Below are positions 1 through 11,800 of a stretch of 64,000 bases of DNA, in pieces. A model generated the notes under the pieces. It had not been told where the DNA came from and did no database searches. It was given only the letters and a program-made list of their open reading frames with translations. The position numbers and the translations under genes are program-made. This DNA is from Pratylenchus scribneri (lineage: Eukaryota > Nematoda > Chromadorea > Rhabditida > Pratylenchidae). Where the stretch lies: assembly GCA_030063045.1 (NCBI GenBank), contig JAQSEB010000008.1:868001-932000 (forward strand), read 5' to 3'. How positions within the stretch are numbered: position 1 is the first letter of the stretch; every line of letters begins with the position of its first letter.

Positions 1-145
1 CGGGGATGAATCCCCGCGGGGGTGGCTCTTGCGGGGACGGGGATGTGCGGGGATGGACTTGCGGGGACGGGGACGGGGATGAGGCCCAAAAAGTGCGGGG
101 ATCCTCCCCCGTCCCCGTCCCCGCGGGGACGGGGGCGCAACCCTA
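1..145. repeat. GC-rich simple/tandem repeat, cut by window edge
   Basis: The first 145 bases are built from repeats of GGGGACGGGGATG-like units, in strong contrast to the AT-rich surroundings. The block ends in GCGCAACCCTAG. The right part is nearly self-complementary (CCCCGTCCCCGTCCCCGCGGGGACGGGG), so this may be the end of a hairpin-forming mobile element whose left part lies outside the window. No coding potential is seen. The following stretch (146-471) is AT-rich and shows nothing recognisable. Confidence 0.7.
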
Positions 146-471
146 GTTTATACCTCGCTCACATAAAAAATGCAAAATTTTTGCAGCAAAAAAGATAATG
201 GAAAAAGAGGAGGGCATTTGCTATTTACTGATTATTTCGCTGCTGCCAATTCCGTGCCAGGGGATATCCAACATTGGTATGGGAATAATATAATATCCAT
301 AAAGAGAATATAATTGGCCCAAAATTGGAAAAAATAAATGGAGAAAAACAAGCGAAATAAAAATTGTTGTAAATTTTGCCTTTGAAACGAACATTTTTTT
401 ACAATGAATTTTTGTTTAATTGATCTCTATGAATATTGCGGAACTAAATACTAAATATCTTGACTCAATTT

Positions 472-860
472 TCAAGGACAATGATCTTTCCGGAAAGAGG
501 CAACCGGATAAAGTGCAATTAATTCTTTCCGGAAAGGGCAACCTGATAAAGTGCAAATTAATTCTTTCTGGAAAGGGCAACCGGATAAAGTGCAATTAAT
601 TCTTTCCGGAAAGGGCAACCGGATAAAGTGCAAATTATTCTTTCCGGAAAGGGGCAACCTGATAAAGTGCAAATCAATTCTTTCCGGAAAGGGGCAACCT
701 GATAAAGTGCAATTTAATTCTTTCCGGAAAGGGGGCAACCGGATAAAGTGCAAATTAATTCTTTCCGGAAAGGGACAACCTGATAAAGTGCAAATCAATT
801 CTTTCCGGAAAGGGGGCAACCGGATAAAGTGCAAATTAACTCTTTCCGGAAAGTGGATAA
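472..860. repeat. Tandem array, about 40-bp unit with TTCCGGAAAG core
   Basis: About ten head-to-tail copies of a unit of about 40 bp, each carrying TTCTTTCCGGAAAGG, then GGCAACC, GATAAAGTGCAA and AATTAATT. Units differ by the number of G after GGAAAG and by CCGG/CCTG variants. Both strands are open over several hundred bases only because the period is close to a multiple of three; this is not coding. The same palindromic TTCCGGAA core recurs in two otherwise different arrays in this window (3405-4925 and 61690-62790). Confidence 0.9.
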
Positions 861-879
861 AGTGCAATTGGAAAAGAAA

Positions 880-1210
880 TTCTCAAATAATTGAGTCTAT
901 TTATTTAAATTCAAAATGAACAATGGATTGAATATAGGGGAATAGTCTGATTTAGTAAATAATCTGAGAGAATGGCACAAAAACAAACAATGAATCACAT
1001 GAATTTTGAATGGACTTTTTGATTGGATGGTCAGTAACAGATGGACGGACGGAGGAGTCCTTAATTGAGGTGGATTGGAACATTGCCCGCAGACTTGCTT
1101 GGGGCAAAAACCCATAATGTATGTAGTATAATCAGAAATGGACAACGAATGGGATTTGGTAATAAAATTGCACTCATCAATGTAATGAAAATAAATAGAA
1201 AATATTTAAT
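880..1210. repeat. Duplicated non-coding segment, copy 1
   Basis: About 330 bp closely similar to 8030-8355 in the same orientation. The best conserved core runs from CAGTAACAGATGGACGGACG through GAGGAGTCCTTAATTGAGG to GCAGACTTGCTTGGGGC. Copy 2 lies directly upstream of the ARL8-like gene start, so this copy may be a displaced promoter or 5'-flank duplicate. No intact protein is shared between copies once small indels are considered. A small structured RNA or an old transposon remnant are alternatives. Confidence 0.75.
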
Positions 1211-1497
1211 ATGTAAAAAAAGTTATTTGGAATATTGCCTAAAAATGCGTATTCCAGGATTTTTGTTTTTGACTATGGAAAATTCGAATTAAATAATAAT
1301 CAAGTGAAATTTGTATCCAAACTATATATCAAAAATGCAAATTGATTAATCATTAGACACTTGTGAATTTATTAGATTAATTTTGAATTCAATAAAAATT
1401 ATATTTAATATAGAATAGACGCATATGTATACATATAATTGATTTTGTATAGCAACATCAGTCTGCCACGAAATTCGGTTGCCGGTAAATGTTTTTT

Positions 1498-1772
1498 AAG
1501 AGATAATATTAATTTGGCGAAAAAAACACTGAATTTGGCGAAAACTTTTCGTGTCGAAAAATATTATATTTTTGAGGCCATATAACTTAGCCCTAACTAG
1601 GGGTTTAGGGCTAGGGTTAGGTTCAGGGCAGGCATGGGATTAGGGGCTAAGGGCTAGGGGTTAGGGAATCTTAAAGAAGTCTGATTTGGCCAAGTTATAT
1701 GGCCTCAAAAATATAATATTTTTCGACACGAAAAGTTTTCGCCAAATTCAGTGTTTTTTCGCCAAATTAAAT
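1498..1772. mobile_element. Palindromic MITE-like element (TTTGGCGAAAA family), full copy
   Basis: Long inverted repeats of about 75 bp: the left arm contains TTTGGCGAAAACTTTTCGTG then AAATATTATATTTTTGAGGC and CATATAACTT; the right arm is its reverse complement. The loop is made of degenerate telomere-like GGGTTAGGGCTAGGG text. Degenerate relatives lie at 6630-6830 and 19345-19520. No coding capacity is present, consistent with a non-autonomous element or hairpin repeat. Confidence 0.8.
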
Positions 1773-2738
1773 GACTTCCGTTTTTTAATTTTATTGATCA
1801 AAACAGAATAAAATAGCAAAATTGAATAAATCAGCATATTTGACTTGTCTCAAATATATCAATATAAATTTTAGATTTATATTCATTATTTTGAGTAAAT
1901 TTTCATTCACAATTTTCCATTTTTCATAGTCCACTTTCTGATATGCTACATATAATTTTATTCCGTTTTGATGCATTTAATTTTCTTTTGATGTTTAAGC
2001 AAATATCTTTCAAACTTGAAAGATGCTCCACAATTTCGACAAACAAAATCTCATTCCTCTAAAATTAACAAAAAATTTTGTCCGAAAAACAATAAAATGT
2101 TTATCCAAAATCCGCGTTTTTGTATAATTCCGTGCCGGATTTTTGCTGTAACACGGGCACTAATACCAAAAGAGAAAAGACCTCGGTTTAAGCCGACTTA
2201 TCAATTTTACTCCACTCACTAAATGGTGGACTTTTTTTATCGATCACCCGTATAAACCAAAAGCATTCCCATTTCCCCAACTATTCCACCCTCTTTTTCG
2301 ATCATCCATTTCTAAAAATTTCGGCTAATTTTTATGGTTTGTATTAGTGTTGATTTTATGGCCAATACCTAAAATTGGGCATAAAGGGATTGGCCAATGC
2401 AAAGGAAAATGGAGGGTAAAATTGGGGTAAGGAGGAGTTTTTATTCTGATTAAGGCAGAAAATTTTTCATTTTTCAGTGAATCCAAATTTTTCCAAAGGG
2501 AAGGAATGAACGGAATTTTAGAAAATCCCGAAAAAAATTAACCAATCTGGCGGGAAATTTAGGAAGCCATTTTTAAAAGCAACAAATGAATCCATTTTAA
2601 ACTTCAATTAATAGCATAATACGCTTTCTATCAATTGATTTATATTCAAATGCCAAATTATTTGAAAAAAAGTAAAAATCGAAGTTTTTATTTTGTAATC
2701 TATAATTTTTAATTTTAAGTAAAATTCAATTATTTAAT
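1773..2738. other. Intergenic, no gene recognised
   Basis: AT-rich sequence upstream of the secreted-protein gene at 2739. Only short chance reading frames without splice support or recognisable motifs are seen; the downstream part presumably carries that gene's promoter. Confidence 0.5.
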
Positions 2739-5397
2739 ATGTTTATTTGGAAAAGTTTGACAATTCTTTTTATTATCCTCCATTTGAGCCAATTCGGAAC
2801 TACGGTTGAGGATAAAGGAAATAATAAAGATAAAGGCAAAAAAACATTGAAAAGAAAAGCCGCCGAAAACGAAGGAGATGAACAACATAAACATGTAAAA
2901 AAGACTAAATTTGAAATTGAAACCGAAGAAGATTCGATCGATCCTAATGATCGAAAAAGCGAAGTTGGAAGCAGCAATGGCAATCGATCAATTGATTACG
3001 ATAAGGACCATTTGATTTTCGCCAAACGAACCCTTGAATTAATACCTGATTTACCTTCACAGAAAACAAAAAGAAGTTTGGTACTCAAATTACAAAAAGG
3101 TTTTCAAGGTGTAAATTTTTTCAGAATCCATCAACTAGTAGGTTTTATTCGTTTAATGAAATGGCTTAAAAAATTAAATTGCAGTTTTACAATTCTGATG
3201 GTCAATTTAACAAATTCATCCAATTCGCCAGCATTTCGATACCACAGGATTATGATCCATTTATTCGTGCATTGGATGTACTTATCAAAGCTGGAAAAAA
3301 ATTGCAAAACCAAAGTTTGTACACAAAAATTATTATCATTTTTAACATCCTATTAAGAGGTAGAATCATTCCTCAGTAAGTGAAGATTCACTTTTCAAAA
3401 TTTCGTTAAGTTTTTCCGGAAAGATTTTAATTTAACTTTTCCGAAAAGATTTTAATTAACTTTTCCGGAAAGATTTTAATTATTTTTTCCGGAAAGATTT
3501 TAATTAACTTTTCCGGAAAGATTTTAATTAACTTTTCCGAAAAGATTTTAATTATTTTTCCGGAAAGATTTTAACTATTTTTTTCCGGAAAGATTTTAAT
3601 TAACTTTTCCGAAAAGATTTTAATTATTTTTCCCGGAAAGATTTTAACTATTTTTTTTCGGAAAGATTTTAATTAACTTTTCCGAAAAGATTTTAATTAT
3701 TTTTTCCGGAAAGATTTTAACTATTTTTTTCCGGAAAGATTTAATTAAGTTTTTCCGGAAAGATTTTAATTAACTTTTCCGAAAAGATTTGAATTATTTT
3801 TTCCGGAAAGATTTTAACTATTTTTTTCCGGAAAGATTTTAATTAAGTTTTTTCCGGAAAGATTCTAATTAATTTTTTTCCGGAAAGATTCAAATTAATT
3901 TTTTTCCGGAAAGATTCTAATTAATTTTTTTCCGGAAAGATTCTAATTAATTTTTTTCCGGAAAGATTCTAATTAATTTTTTTCCGGAAAGATTCTAATT
4001 AATTTTTTTCCGGAAAGATTCTAATTAATTTTTTTCCGGAAAGATTCTAATTAATTTTTTTCCGGAAAGATTCTAATTAATTTTTTTTCCGGAAAGATTT
4101 TAATTAAGTTTTTTCCGGAAAGATTCTAATTAATTTTTTTCCGGAAAGATTCAAATTAATTTTTTTCCGGAAAGATTCTAATTAATTTTTTTTCCGGAAA
4201 GATTCTAATTAATTTTTTTTCCGGAAAGATTCAAATTAATTTTTTTCCGGAAAGATTCTAATTAATTTTTTTTCCGGAAAGATTCTAATTAATTTTTTTC
4301 CGGAAAGATTCTAATTAATTTTTTTCCGGAAAGATTCTAATAAATTTTTTTCCGGAAAGATTCTAATTAATTATTTTTTCCGGAAAGATTTTAACTATTT
4401 TTTCCGGAAAGATTTAATTAATTTTTTCCGGAAAGATTTTAATTATTTTTTCCGTAAAGATTTTAATTAAGTTTTTCCGGAAAGATTCTAATTAATTTTT
4501 TTCCGGAAAGATTCTAATTAATTTTTTTCCGGAAAGATTCTAATTAATTTTTTTCCGGAAAGATTCTAATTAATTTTTTTCCGGAAAGATTTTAATTAAC
4601 TTTTCCGAAAAGATTTTAATTATTTTTTCCGGAAAGATTTTAACTATTTTTTTCCGGAAAGTTTTTAATTAAGTTTTTCCGGAAAGATTCTAATTAATTT
4701 TTTTCCGGAAAGATTCTAATTAATTTTTTTCCGGAAAGATTCTAATTAATTTTTTTCCGGAAAGATTCTAATTAATTTTTTTCCGGAAAGATTCTAATTA
4801 ATTTTTTTCCGGAAAGATTCTAATTAACTTTTCGGGAAAGATTTTAATTAATTTTTTCGGGAAAGATTTTAATTATGTTTTCCGGAAAGATTTTAATTAA
4901 TTTTTTTCCGGAAAGTTTTATTTTTTCCAAAAATTTTAGTTCACGCTTCTTTTATTTTTCAATTAATGTTCGACTCAACATTTTTTAATTTTTATGCACA
5001 AATACCATTAATATTTATATTATTCTATCAAAATTTCTCCTTTTTAGATCCCCATCCCCAATCGGTTGCCGCCGAAGGTGATTCATCTTCATCTAACCAT
5101 CAACAACACGAAAACAAAAATGAATTAAAGATATTAAAGATGAAGACTAGTGCCGAATTTAACGGTGTATTCCATAAATTCCATTTGGAATTGTCGTTTG
5201 ACAAGGAAATTTACCTTCGATTAAGTGCCGTTTTTAAATTTAGAAATTCCAAAAATGCTAGGAACAACATAAAACCCTTAAATTTGCCATTGTATGCATT
5301 GCCTTGGTTGCGCGATCAAATGATCGAAATGATGGATGAACATAATAGGAAGGAAACAATTGAAAAGGAAGCACAGCGAATCGGCTCGAATTTCTGA
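2739..5397 (+). CDS. Putative secreted protein of unknown function (3 exons)
   Basis: Proposed exons are 2739-3110, 3185-3314 and 5048-5397, giving about 283 residues. The first 20-odd residues (MFIWKSLTILFIILHLSQF) are a good signal peptide. A basic/acidic low-complexity region with KKTLKRKAAENEGDE and KHVKKTKFEIETEEDS follows, then a region with YDPFIRALDVLIKAGKK, and a C-terminal part containing EFNGVFHKFHLELSF and PLYALPWLRDQMIEMMDEHN. The first junction (GGT|gtaaat to ttgcag|TTT) is phase-clean. The second donor is uncertain: 3314 keeps the frame, whereas the better-looking gtaagt at 3376 does not. The second intron, 1.7 kb, is almost entirely satellite. No family was recognised; a secreted nematode-specific protein is an inference from the signal peptide only. 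Confidence 0.5.
3405..4925. repeat. Intronic tandem array, about 26-bp TTCCGGAAAGATT unit
   Basis: About 1.5 kb made of roughly 55-60 copies of a 23-27-bp unit, TTTTTTCCGGAAAGATTCTAATTAAT and close variants (TTTTAATTAAC, TTTTAACTA). Sub-blocks of identical variants suggest stepwise expansion. It fills most of the second intron of the secreted-protein gene, in which it would be transcribed. It shares the TTTCCGGAAAG palindrome with the arrays at 472-860 and 61690-62790. Confidence 0.95.
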
Positions 5398-5694
5398 ATT
5401 TTTTTTCTTGAAGGAAAAGTAGACGAATGTAAAAATGACTGCCGACCTATTACGATATTGAAATTAAAAGAATGAAAAGTGCTTATTTTTGTGTTAATTT
5501 TATTTGCGATTAAAATTTTTTAAATGGAAAATATTTTTAACTATTTTTTTTTTATTCAAGTCAGCTTTACGCCGAGTTCTTTTGGTTTCGGTTTTGCCGT
5601 GTTAAAAGTTAAAACCCCGGTATGGAATTTACAAAAATGAGGATTTTGGGTAGACATTTTATTGTTTTTTGAACAAAACTTTTTAAAATAATAA

Positions 5695-6240
5695 TTATTG
5701 GTTTATTGGAGTCAAAAAAGCTAATTTATTCAATTTTATTATTTTTATTCATGTTTTTGATCAATAAAATTATAAAAATTATATTTAAAAAATAAATAAA
5801 ATTATCACATTACTACTATTTTCACATCACAAATTATTATTCATGGCCTCTGCACAATAATGCTGCCCCCACTGAATTGCTTGAAATTGTTGCCAGCAAC
5901 CGAATTTTGGGGCCCAATTTGTTCATCTCTATTGGCTTCCCATCCAATTTGATTTCCTCTCTTATTTTCAATTTCGGCATCAACGTTTTTGCCAATTTCT
6001 TGGCCAAATATTTTTGTTGCCATTTTCGATTGGTCCACTGCGAGTTGAGGAAATTGGGCAGCCTCGGCCTGTTGCATTTGCCGAATCAAATTATAAACAT
6101 TTTCATTGCCATTGAACATATTGTAGACTGAAAATATAGTAAAAGATTAATATATTTGCGATCCATTAAATTAAAAAATATTTGCCAAAATTAAGAATTC
6201 TTTTAAAACTTTCTTAGCATTTATAGACCAATTTTTAATT
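5695..6240. repeat. Segmental duplication, copy 1 (partner 16745-17310)
   Basis: About 540 bp match 16745-17310 in the same orientation. The match covers an AT-rich 3' flank, the terminal exon (5841-6127) and the start of the preceding intron. Non-coding flank and exon are similarly conserved. Similarity stops inside the intron, so only the last exon was copied. The adjacent 5398-5694 and 6241-6629 hold nothing recognisable. Confidence 0.85.
5841..6127 (-). pseudogene. Orphan copy of the terminal exon of the K/E-rich gene at 16.9 kb
   Basis: A single open exon with an upstream TTTTCAG acceptor encodes NVYNLIRQMQQAEAAQF at its start and ends with FKQFSGGSIIVQRP. It matches the terminal exon at 16903-17189 with about a dozen substitutions over 92 residues and no stop or frameshift. 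No counterpart of the upstream exons of that gene is found between 6128 and 6880, and the next gene upstream is the unrelated ARL8-like gene. A duplicated exon without its gene is therefore the simplest reading. Capture as a terminal exon by another transcript cannot be excluded. Confidence 0.6.
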
Positions 6241-6629
6241 CATAAACAAAAGGGAAAATTTATTGAAATATATTTTATTTATACAAATGGAAATTGATTG
6301 AAAGTTTAAAAAAGAAAATATATATTTACAAAGGAATATTTACAAGAATATGTACATTTTAGCAAAATTTTAGATTAGATGATTATTTTATGTACATAAT
6401 GAATTCAAAAATTGAATTATTTCCTCCAATGATGCACATCAACTATTTAATATTTATCAATTTTTATTTACCAATCATTGAACCAATTTTTCAATACACA
6501 AAATTATCCAATTCATTCTCATCGACGAGCATATTTAAGCAACCATTGCATTGCTATATCTAAAAATAAATACTTTTTTAAAGATTATTTTAATAATTAA
6601 ATAAATATTTAAATATAAGAAAATATAAT

Positions 6630-6830
6630 ATTTTTTGGAAAATATAATTGGCCATAACTAGATATTAAGGCTCAGGGTTAGTAGGTTCAAGGCTAGGATG
6701 GGATTAGGGGCTAGTGGCTAATAATAATAATAAGGGTTAGTGGAATCTTAGAGGTCTGTGATTTGGCCAAATTATATGGCCTCAAAAAACACTAATTATC
6801 GACACGAAAGATTTTAATAAATTAATTTTT
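6630..6830. mobile_element. Degenerate copy of TTTGGCGAAAA-family palindromic element
   Basis: Contains GGAAAATATAATTGGCCATAA, a TTAGGG-like middle, and TTATATGGCCTCAAAAA followed by TCGACACGAAAG, matching the arms of the element at 1498-1772 with many changes. Lies just downstream of the ARL8-like stop codon. Confidence 0.6.
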
Positions 6831-6880
6831 TGGGGTAAATTAATGCAATTCCATTTTAATTTTGTTTTATATAAATTAAA

Positions 6881-7983
6881 TTATCCACCAATATTCCGTC
6901 CTTTTTTGCATGAAATTGGAATGAATCCAACTGCCCTCTCATTGCCAATCTTCAACAAATCCAATTGTTCAGCCAATTCTTCCATTCCAATTATCGGTGC
7001 ATTTCCCTCATCATTGTCCATTTTATTGGCCAAAACCAAAAGTGGAATTCCCTCCAATCGAGTTGAATTCATCAGCTGTTCCAATTCCCATTTGGCTTGT
7101 TCAAATCGTGTTCGATTTTGGGCATCCAGCATGAAAATGATGGCATCCATTCCGGTGCAATAATGTGACCAAATTGAACGGAAACGGGGCAATCCTCCCA
7201 AATCGCAAATCTTAAGGGAAAATAATTCTGAAAATATTTTTGTAGTGCCACCTTGATTGCGCATTTGGAACGGACAACTTTTTTGCTTTAATTGATGAGA
7301 AAATTGATAATTAAATGAATAAATTAAAAATTACAATTGGAAGCCAATGGTTGACATTGAATGCTCAAGGAATCGACCAGTCTAAAATAATTTTGGAATA
7401 ATTTATTTATATTATTTAAATTGAATGAATGCCCAAAAACGATTTGACAATGACAAGTATCCAAAGTTTTTATGATTACCGTAATACCTATTTTAAAGCC
7501 CATACCTCTATTAATTCCTCAGTCTCTACTTTGAGGACCCATATTTCCGAGCGGGGTTTTTAAAAAAATTTTTATTCTATTTTCTTAATTCCCTAAAGCT
7601 ATATAAAATCCGCTATAATTTGTTAAAAATTGTCCATAAATTAAGGAATTTGATCCCAAATTTTGACAAATTTTTAAGTGATTGAAAAATATTTTCCCCA
7701 TGGGGAATTAAAAGAGTATTACGGTAATTTAGGAATTTAATTTTTATTTATAATATTATTTATTTATACAATTTCTCTCAAATTTATTAAAACAATTCAG
7801 TGGGGCAGCATTTTTTCCATTTACCTCAATAAAATTGGTGAATGTTGTTTTGCCGGCATTGTCCAACCCGACTAATGCCAATTCCAATCGTCGCTTTTTC
7901 CTTATGAGGGAATGGAACCAACGGAATAATCGGCGCATTTTTTCGAAACAAAGCATCATTTTTGTAATGTATTTCAATTTCAA
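6881..7983 (-). CDS. ARL8-like small GTPase, divergent paralogue
   Basis: Three exons (7825-7983, 7335-7381, 6881-7277) join in phase. A start at 7938 (MRRLFRWF...) gives 185 residues, close to the usual 186 of ARL8; the upstream ATG at 7983 would add 15. ARL8 is an Arf-like GTPase of lysosome positioning and axonal transport. Visible motifs are the P-loop GLDNAGKTT, switch I HSMSTIGFQ, NKMD for guanine recognition, and ISCK. The order and spacing follow ARL8 (VGLxNxGKTTFxNxI, DxGGxPRFRSxW). Three features are odd: the catalytic glutamine after DxGG is Leu (CDLGGLPRFRS), about ten extra residues precede that motif, and the protein stops at NIGG, about 15 residues before the usual end. It may be a functional GTP-locked-like paralogue or a decaying copy. 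Confidence 0.8.
7477..7726. mobile_element. TACCGTA MITE, copy 1 (intron of ARL8-like gene)
   Basis: Starts TACCGTAATACC and ends GTATTACGGTA, an inverted pair. The interior carries the family landmarks CTTAATTCCCTAAAGCT, AAATCCGCTATAATT and TTTTCCCCATGGGGAATTAA. One of nine copies of the same approximately 210-250-bp palindromic element in this window. Confidence 0.85.
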
Positions 7984-8029
7984 ATATAAATGAAATTGAA
8001 TGAATATATTTGGAAATGGGAAAATAAAT

Positions 8030-8355
8030 TTCTCAAATAATTGAGTCTTATTTAAATATGAACAATGGATGGAATTTTGGGGGAATAGTCTGATTTAGAA
8101 AATAATCTGGGAGAATGGCACAAAAAACAAACAATGAATCACGTGAATTTTGAATGGGCTTGGGTTGGATGATGGTCAGTAACAGATGGACGGACGGAGG
8201 AGTCCTTAATTGAGGTGGATTGGAAGAACATTGCCCGCAGACTTGCTTGGGGCAAAAACCCAATTTGTATGTAGTATAATCAGAAATGGTCGACGAATGA
8301 GAATTGGTAATAAAAACACACTCATCAATGTAATGAAAATAAATAGGAAATATTT
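8030..8355. repeat. Duplicated non-coding segment, copy 2 (5' flank of ARL8-like gene)
   Basis: Partner of 880-1210. Begins about 45 bp upstream of the ARL8-like start codon and so probably includes its promoter and 5' leader. Contains the same conserved core (ACGGACGGAGGAGTCCTTAA, CAGACTTGCTTGGGGCAAAA). 8356-8863 is AT-rich with nothing recognisable. Confidence 0.75.
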
Positions 8356-8863
8356 AAGGGAAATATTTAAAATGTCGAAAAGAGTATTGAAAATGTCGAA
8401 AAGCTTATAGTGGTTTAATGGTTTTTGGTTTGTGAGAATACTCCTTTAAGCATTTTATTGGTTCTTAATAATTTTTAATCTTTTATTTCCATTCTTTTAC
8501 ACCCATATTTTGGCAATTTTTGGCGTGTATAATTAATAATTAGGATTTGCTTTTGATTTTTTCATAGAGTTAAGAAGACCCTTCAAAGTTTTTAACAATT
8601 TATTAAACTCTAAGACACGTTGCATGCAGTATGATATATGATTTTATTTTTTATATAGTTTTCGCTCAAAAAAGTCATCTTTTTTAAACAATTAATTTTC
8701 CGAGTAAATGATTAAATGAATTTTTAATTTACTTGGTTCAGTAAATCCAAAATTTACATATATAAATCGATCCAAGTCGTATATATTTTTATTATCCAGA
8801 GTTTGATAAACTTTAATTATATTGGCAAACATAAATTATTTAGTTAAATAGCAGCAAACAACA

Positions 8864-11800
8864 ATGAATTTGGACGATATCATTTCCGCTTTGGCATTTT
8901 TAAACCGCCGTCAACTACTTATATTCATGCAGGCAAACCGAAAAACCTATAACATTGTAATGAAATATTTTGGTAAAAAACCAAGCATCTATGCCCAAGT
9001 TTCATTTCAAAAAGATTACCTGGATCATAATAGCAGGTTTAAATAATAATTTACATTATTATTTTTTATTATTAAAAATTTATATAAAACTTCTTCATTC
9101 AAAATTCAAATATCGGAATTGAAGAGATAAAATATAATATAGAGTCTAGAATTTTTTAAAATGTAATCTGGAAAATTAATTTGTTATAAATCATATGATT
9201 TTTTGGCTTAATTGAGGAAGGCCACATCAATTGGAGACAAAATATTGTGTTAAAATTGCTAATTTAAGCATTTTATTGTACATAAAATTAGATACAAATT
9301 TACATCAAATAAAATGTAATGGTCTTGTAATTATAAAGATATACAATAAATTAGTAACAAAAATTGCCTAACTAAAATATAATTTGACTTAAAGAATTTT
9401 TTCGCTCAGTTACAGTTTAGCCAATCATTCTATATTTATAGAGACCAATGGAAATTTTATTTGAGTTTTGGATAATCAAGATCAATGCTAAAACCATTCA
9501 CAAAAATTGTCTTTACAGAAGAGAGCTTTTTTGCCTACATATTCCGAGACTTTAGATTTAAACTTCACCTAGCCATGCCTAAACCCTATGCTCTTAGCCT
9601 AGCCTTGCCTAGCTTAACCGATCTTAAACCCCTTGCTCCTGAAATTTATAGTTTTAATCAAATTTTTCTAAATTTGATGAAATAAATGTAAATTTAGTTC
9701 AAGGCAAGGCTAGCTTTTAAAATAAGAAGCATGGATTTAATTAGGCTAAGCTTGATTTCAGATGGTGTTAGGGTTTAAGCTTCAGGGCCGGATGATCATT
9801 TATTGTTATAAATTTTTGTTTTGAAGAATTTTATTTTAACTTTCCATTAATATTCATGTAATATTTTTTTGTTTGCTGAATTTTACATAATTATTGAAAT
9901 GCCACCTAAAATTTTCATTGTGAATAGTCGGCTAAAGATGCGATTGAGTCATTTTTTGGCCAAACTCAATAAATTTTCAACATAGAATTTTGCTTTCGAT
10001 CGAGATATATATTTGTAGCTTATTTTATTCCCAATAAAATGCTTTTATAAATTGAACTATAACTTATACAATTTTATCACTATCAAGATCGTTTCATCTA
10101 CAATTGTCGCTTCCTCAATTGTAGTGTAATATTTTCATAAGATTATAAATAGAATTTGATCTCTAAACAGTTGCCATAATATTAAATTTTTGGAAATTTT
10201 TCTTTTACCCAATTTTCAAAATTTTTCAGCACAATGTCAGATTTTTTATTAAAAAATGACAAAAATTTTTCTTTGCGCGGCCATTTTTTAGTGTAATTTT
10301 TCGCTGAATGGCAATTTTGAATAAAATTCTCCCTTGCGAGATAATTTTATTATATCTTTATTTCAGAATTGGCTGAAATTAGTAAAGTCAGAAGATAAAT
10401 ATGAAGCAAAAATTTGACTAAGCATTTATTTTTTTCTTACAACTTTTTAAGCATGCCAGATTTTTAGACCTGAAAGTTTGAAGGAAAAAGTGCTGCGCGT
10501 CCGCATTTTTCAAACATTTTTCGAAACGATCCGTGTCAAGCGTCCGTGTTGAACGCCGGGAAGCCCTATAAAATTTAAAAATATAAAAACAAAATACATG
10601 ACAATATGTTTTAAAAAATAGATAGGTAAAAATTTTTATCCATTTCAATAATATTCATTTTATTATATGTATATGCAGCAGTGCGCACCAAGAATTTCTT
10701 GTTCATTTAACTGCTCTGAACTGCGATTGTGAACAACAACTTTTCATCATTCCCAACAACATTTTATACACATACAAATCCGTCTTGGTTCCTTCAAATT
10801 GTAAATGTCCTAATGAACATTTTTCTTCTTCCCCTCCTCAATCCCCCTCTTCAAATATTGTGGAAAAATTTGAATTAAATTATCACAAAAATTGCATTGG
10901 ATGGACCAAAGTGGATGATCCACAAACGGAGGTAAAAGACAAAAAAAAATTAATTTATCGAATGATAAACTTTGTAAAATTTGCATAATTTGATTAAATT
11001 ATTCGAATTAAAATAATATCCAATGGCTAATAGTGACTTTATCGATATATTATTATTATTGTATTTTTAAGATCACACAGTATCGTCAGGAGAGTACCAT
11101 ACTGAACTCGTTACTATACGAATATCGTTTGCATGAACGACAAAATTGTGATAAAATTTCTATTTGCATGCATCCAATGCACTCTGATGATAATTTAGGC
11201 ATTAAATATATTTGCGATGAATTCAAATTTGCACATAGGAAGAAAACATATCAAAGTATAAAATATTAGAATAGTATAGTCAGATTTGCCACATTTTTTT
11301 CCAAAATAAAGTATACCGATCTTGAAAATAAAGAATTTGGAGTAAAAATAAAGATTTTCGAAAAATGGTTTTAATTTTCTTTATATATAATGGGCAAGAT
11401 TATAATTTTTTGAGAACCCGATTTTTCAGTTTTTGACTTCAACTAAAAAATTTATACCAAAAAATTGCACGATAAGGGAAAAGTTGATCAAAAAAATGGC
11501 CAAAATTGATAAAAAAAAATGTAAAAGTATGCAATAATCAAAATAATATAAAAATCTCAAAAAAAAAGTACATGTACGTTTTTTATTTCCAAAGATTCGG
11601 CACATCAAATAAAGTACAAATTTATAAAAATCAAGTATCAAGTACATCTGTGGCAACCCTAATATTTCCTATGCATTTAATTTATAAATTATTATAATAA
11701 ATATTATAGAATGGCGTTCATGTTCGGCGCTGGAATTGCGATCCAATGATTTTTCTGGAATTATCAATCATTTAGAGGTATTATTTTGAATTTATGTGCT

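Noticed and set aside
897..1145. 82-codon minus-strand frame shared in part with 8048-8263
   Set aside because: The frame is not kept between the two copies because of indels, so the shared segment is treated as non-coding.
3369..3382. Strong-looking donor CTCA|gtaagt at 3376 in the secreted-protein gene
   Set aside because: Using it with the only good acceptor at 5047 shifts the frame and hits a stop within a few codons; a donor at 3315 keeps the frame.
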